From Christiangramia sp. (lineage in GTDB: Bacteria; Bacteroidota; Bacteroidia; Flavobacteriales; Flavobacteriaceae), in contig JAHELO010000003.1 in assembly GCA_024644145.1 (NCBI GenBank), forward strand, positions 1 to 8,331: a stretch of 8,331 nt of DNA, given 5' to 3'. The notes under the pieces are model-generated. The model ran no database searches and was not told the DNA's origin. It was given only the letters and a program-made list of their open reading frames with translations. The first letter of the stretch is position 1, and every line of letters starts with the position of its first letter. Positions 5,875 to 8,331 of this stretch are shown here, in pieces. The translations under genes were made by a program, and so were the position numbers.

Positions 5875-7146
5875 ATGTTACAGGTTTCAAAGATTGCAGA
5901 GCATAAAGAAGCATATATAAAAGCTCTTAAAAAGAGAAATTTTGATGCTTCAGAAATTTTCGAACAGGTTTTGACTCTGGACGAGACCAGAAGGTCTACT
6001 CAGGCTAAACTGGATGATACCCTTGCAAATTCCAATAAGATGTCCAAGGAGATCGGGCTATTATTCAAGAACGGGGAGCATCAGAAGGCGAATATGCTTA
6101 AGGAGAAGACCGGCAGGTTAAAGGAAGAATCTAAAGTACTACAGGAAAATTTAACGGCTACTGTCGCAGAACTGCAGGAGTTACTTTACACCATTCCTAA
6201 TATCCCACATGAATCTGTTCCTGCAGGAAACAGTGAAGAGGATAATGAAGAAATATATAAAGAAGGAGATATCCCTGTTTTAGCCGAAGGATCCATGCCA
6301 CACTGGGAACTTGCTAAAAAATACGATATCATAGATTTCGAACTTGGTAATAAGATCACCGGGGCCGGTTTTCCGGTTTACAAAGGCAAAGGTGCCAGGC
6401 TTCAGCGTGCATTGATCACCTGGTTCCTGGACAAAGCAACAGAAGCCGGATATACAGAATATCAATTGCCGTTGATGGTGAACGAAGCCTCTGGTTTTGG
6501 CACAGGACAGTTGCCAGATAAAGAAGGGCAGATGTATCATGTGACAGAAGATGATCTATATCTTATCCCAACTGCAGAGGTGCCTGTAACCAATATGTTC
6601 AGGGATAATTTAATGAATGAGAAGGACTTTCCCGTGCTTTGTACCGGGTACACCCCATGTTTCCGTAGGGAGGCCGGGTCTTACGGAGCCCATGTACGCG
6701 GGTTGAACCGTTTACATCAGTTTGACAAGGTAGAGATCGTAAGATTGGAAACTCCTGAAAAATCATATGCCGCACTGGATAACATGGTAGAGCATGTAAA
6801 AGGCCTGTTGAAAGAACTTAAATTACCATACAGGATCCTGCGTCTATGTGGTGGCGATCTTGGATTTACCTCTGCATTAACCTATGATTTTGAAGTGTTT
6901 TCTACTGCTCAGGATCGCTGGCTGGAAATAAGCTCAGTGTCGAATTTTGAAAATTTCCAGGCGAATAGACTAAAACTAAGGTTTAAGAATAAGGAAAATA
7001 AAAAGGAACTGGCACATACTCTTAACGGGAGTGCACTGGCATTGCCAAGAGTACTTGCGGGTATCCTCGAGAATTACCAAACCGAAGATGGAATTAAGAT
7101 CCCGGAGGTTCTGGTGCCATACTGTGGTTTCGATAAAATAGATTAA
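5875..7146 (+). CDS. serS: Seryl-tRNA synthetase
   Basis: This cytoplasmic class II aminoacyl-tRNA synthetase charges tRNA-Ser (and tRNA-Sec where present) with serine. The N-terminal long antiparallel coiled coil that contacts the long variable arm of tRNA-Ser spans about residues 27-104, rich in K, E, L and Q, and ends at the conserved TIPNIPH segment. The catalytic domain has the TAE substrate loop at 233-235, motif 2 FRREAGS (263-269) followed by GLNRLHQFDKVE, an EISSVSNFENFQ segment, and motif 3 NGSALALPR (384-392) followed by ILENYQ. At 423 residues it is full length. The ATG at 5875 gives the expected family start MLQVSKI and has no Shine-Dalgarno sequence. A strong terminator follows the stop codon by 19 nt. 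Confidence 0.97.
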   Translation: MLQVSKIAEHKEAYIKALKKRNFDASEIFEQVLTLDETRRSTQAKLDDTLANSNKMSKEIGLLFKNGEHQKANMLKEKTGRLKEESKVLQENLTATVAELQELLYTIPNIPHESVPAGNSEEDNEEIYKEGDIPVLAEGSMPHWELAKKYDIIDFELGNKITGAGFPVYKGKGARLQRALITWFLDKATEAGYTEYQLPLMVNEASGFGTGQLPDKEGQMYHVTEDDLYLIPTAEVPVTNMFRDNLMNEKDFPVLCTGYTPCFRREAGSYGAHVRGLNRLHQFDKVEIVRLETPEKSYAALDNMVEHVKGLLKELKLPYRILRLCGGDLGFTSALTYDFEVFSTAQDRWLEISSVSNFENFQANRLKLRFKNKENKKELAHTLNGSALALPRVLAGILENYQTEDGIKIPEVLVPYCGFDKID

Positions 7147-7165
7147 TTCTCTTAACATATTCCAG

Positions 7166-7205
7166 AACAGCGCAAATGTTTATATTTACATATGCGCTGT
7201 TTTTT
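7166..7205 (+). terminator. Intrinsic terminator of serS, overlapping the next start codon
   Basis: The arms 7166-7179 (AACAGCGCAAATGT) and 7188-7201 (ACATATGCGCTGTT) pair at 13 of 14 positions around an 8-nt loop and are followed by six T residues (7200-7205). The only mismatch involves position 7192, the A of the ATG of the downstream TPR gene. The T-tract lies within that gene's signal-peptide codons. The form is that of a strong Rho-independent terminator. Confidence 0.82.
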
Positions 7206-8331
7206 ATTTCTAGCAATATGGTTTATAGCGGGTTGTGGGCTGTTTGCCCAAAGTGAACAACTGGCCAGAAACTATTTTGATCAGGGGGAGTACGAAAAAG
7301 CCCTGAAGATCTACGAGAAATTATATAAGCAAAACCCCGCGAATCCGGTAATTTTTAATGGTCTCGTCTCATCCCATCAACAACTTGAAGATTTTAACGA
7401 AGCTGAAAAGCTTCTAATAGACAGGCTTTCCCGTTCATCTAATAATCCTGCAATATTGATCGAGATAGGTCATAATTACGAGCTTCAGAATAAGCCTGAG
7501 CAGGCTGAAAAATTTTATGAAGAAGCCCTGCAGTCCATAGAGGGCAGACCCAATTATGCCTATTCTATCGCCCGCGGATTTGAACAATATAATCTTCTGG
7601 ATTATGCCGCCAGAGCTTATGAAAGAGCTATGGAGATGAATACCGACAGGAATTTTAACCTTCAACTTGCCCGTATTTACGGCGAACAGGGGAAAATAGA
7701 GCTTATGTTCAGTAATTACCTGGACCTTATAGAAGACGATATGAAGTTCTACGGTCTGGCGAACAGGGAATTTAACAGATATATTACCGAAGATCCTCAG
7801 GCTGAACCCAATATTATACTGAGAAAATTGCTGCTGAAGAAATTGCAGGAAAATCCCAGCCTGCTTTATAATGAAATGCTTAGCTGGTTATTTGTGCAGC
7901 AAAAAGATTTTAAAAAAGCCTTCGCGCAGGAAAGAGCAATTTTTAAAAGAGGTGAAGAAAATCTACAGGGAATCCTGAACCTGGCAATTATAGCCCGGGA
8001 AGCCAGCGATTATGACGCTGCAAAAGAAATCATCGGTTATGCAATAGATGAATCACCATCCCCGATCTTTAATCTGCAGGCCAGGCATTTCCTGATAAAT
8101 TTAAAACTGGATAATGCAAATAGCGAAGATCTTCAGGCGATAGACGATGAATTTAAGAAGCTTTTAGGTGAATATCCTCAGGCCGAAGGAACCTTTAAAC
8201 TAAAGGTAGACTATGCAAATTTCCTGGCTTTTGAGATGGACAGGAAAGAAGAGGCCATAGCGCTGCTTAAAAATACTACTGCCGAAGTTAAATCTGATTT
8301 CGAAATGGCCAGGATCAAAATGGCCCTCGCA
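7192..8331 (+). CDS. Exported TPR-repeat protein (3' end outside window)
   Basis: An open frame of 380 codons runs to the window edge without a stop, so the protein is incomplete at its C-terminus. Residues 1-20 (MRCFLFLAIWFIAGCGLFAQ) look like a Sec signal peptide ending in the FAQ common in this group. IAGC at 12-15 also resembles a lipobox, so a lipoprotein anchored at C15 cannot be excluded. Tetratricopeptide repeats follow at about 21-53, 54-87, 88-121 and 122-154, with typical pairs such as ARNYFDQGEYEKALKIYEK, then more degenerate helical repeats to the end. TPRs form a protein-binding superhelix, so an envelope scaffold or assembly role is likely, but no specific function is recognisable. 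The ATG at 7192 is the only start that includes the signal peptide. It lies inside the serS terminator stem. Base composition is like that of the neighbours. Confidence 0.85.
   Translation, partial: MRCFLFLAIWFIAGCGLFAQSEQLARNYFDQGEYEKALKIYEKLYKQNPANPVIFNGLVSSHQQLEDFNEAEKLLIDRLSRSSNNPAILIEIGHNYELQNKPEQAEKFYEEALQSIEGRPNYAYSIARGFEQYNLLDYAARAYERAMEMNTDRNFNLQLARIYGEQGKIELMFSNYLDLIEDDMKFYGLANREFNRYITEDPQAEPNIILRKLLLKKLQENPSLLYNEMLSWLFVQQKDFKKAFAQERAIFKRGEENLQGILNLAIIAREASDYDAAKEIIGYAIDESPSPIFNLQARHFLINLKLDNANSEDLQAIDDEFKKLLGEYPQAEGTFKLKVDYANFLAFEMDRKEEAIALLKNTTAEVKSDFEMARIKMALA

Noticed and set aside
6928..6963. SerRS segment EISSVSNFENFQ with Val where many bacteria have Cys
   Set aside because: To my knowledge this is an ordinary variant in Bacteroidota SerRS. 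All catalytic motifs are intact, so there is no reason to suspect altered function.

Overview
The window looks like ordinary chromosomal housekeeping DNA from a member of the Bacteroidota, most likely a flavobacterium (family Flavobacteriaceae). The evidence is moderate to low GC, start codons without Shine-Dalgarno sequences, promoter elements of the Bacteroidota type TAnnTTTG, and flavobacterial-looking proteins. There is no sign of a mobile element, CRISPR array, rRNA or tRNA.

Layout: 1-105 holds no recognisable gene. Positions 106-1728 (minus strand) encode a long exopolyphosphatase/pppGpp phosphatase (Ppx/GppA plus HD domain). A 322-bp divergent intergenic region follows, holding dyad-symmetry elements upstream of ppx and the promoter and structured leader of the next gene. 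Ribosomal protein L25 (rplY) lies at 2051-2704 and ends in a strong intrinsic terminator. Then comes a tight plus-strand cluster: peptidyl-tRNA hydrolase (pth, 2841-3467), the bifunctional riboflavin kinase/FAD synthetase (ribF, 3474-4409, TTG start) and a polytopic membrane protein of the vitamin K-dependent gamma-carboxylase family (4402-5727), which overlaps ribF by 8 bp. After a promoter-bearing gap comes seryl-tRNA synthetase (serS, 5875-7146). The window ends inside a TPR-repeat protein with a signal peptide (7192 to beyond 8331).

Functionally, L25, Pth and SerRS serve translation, RibF makes FMN and FAD, and Ppx acts on polyphosphate and the stringent-response nucleotide. The gene of most biological interest is the gamma-carboxylase homologue. 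It keeps the residues that align with the human catalytic lysine and the epoxidation-related histidine, and it also has the C-terminal domain, so it may be an active quinol-dependent enzyme with an unknown substrate.

Two structural points stand out. The serS terminator hairpin contains the start codon of the TPR gene, and its U-tract encodes part of that protein's signal peptide. A perfect plus-strand terminator is embedded in the last codons of the minus-strand ppx gene, which suggests a convergent transcript entering from the left. I do not see a clearly new multi-gene system here.
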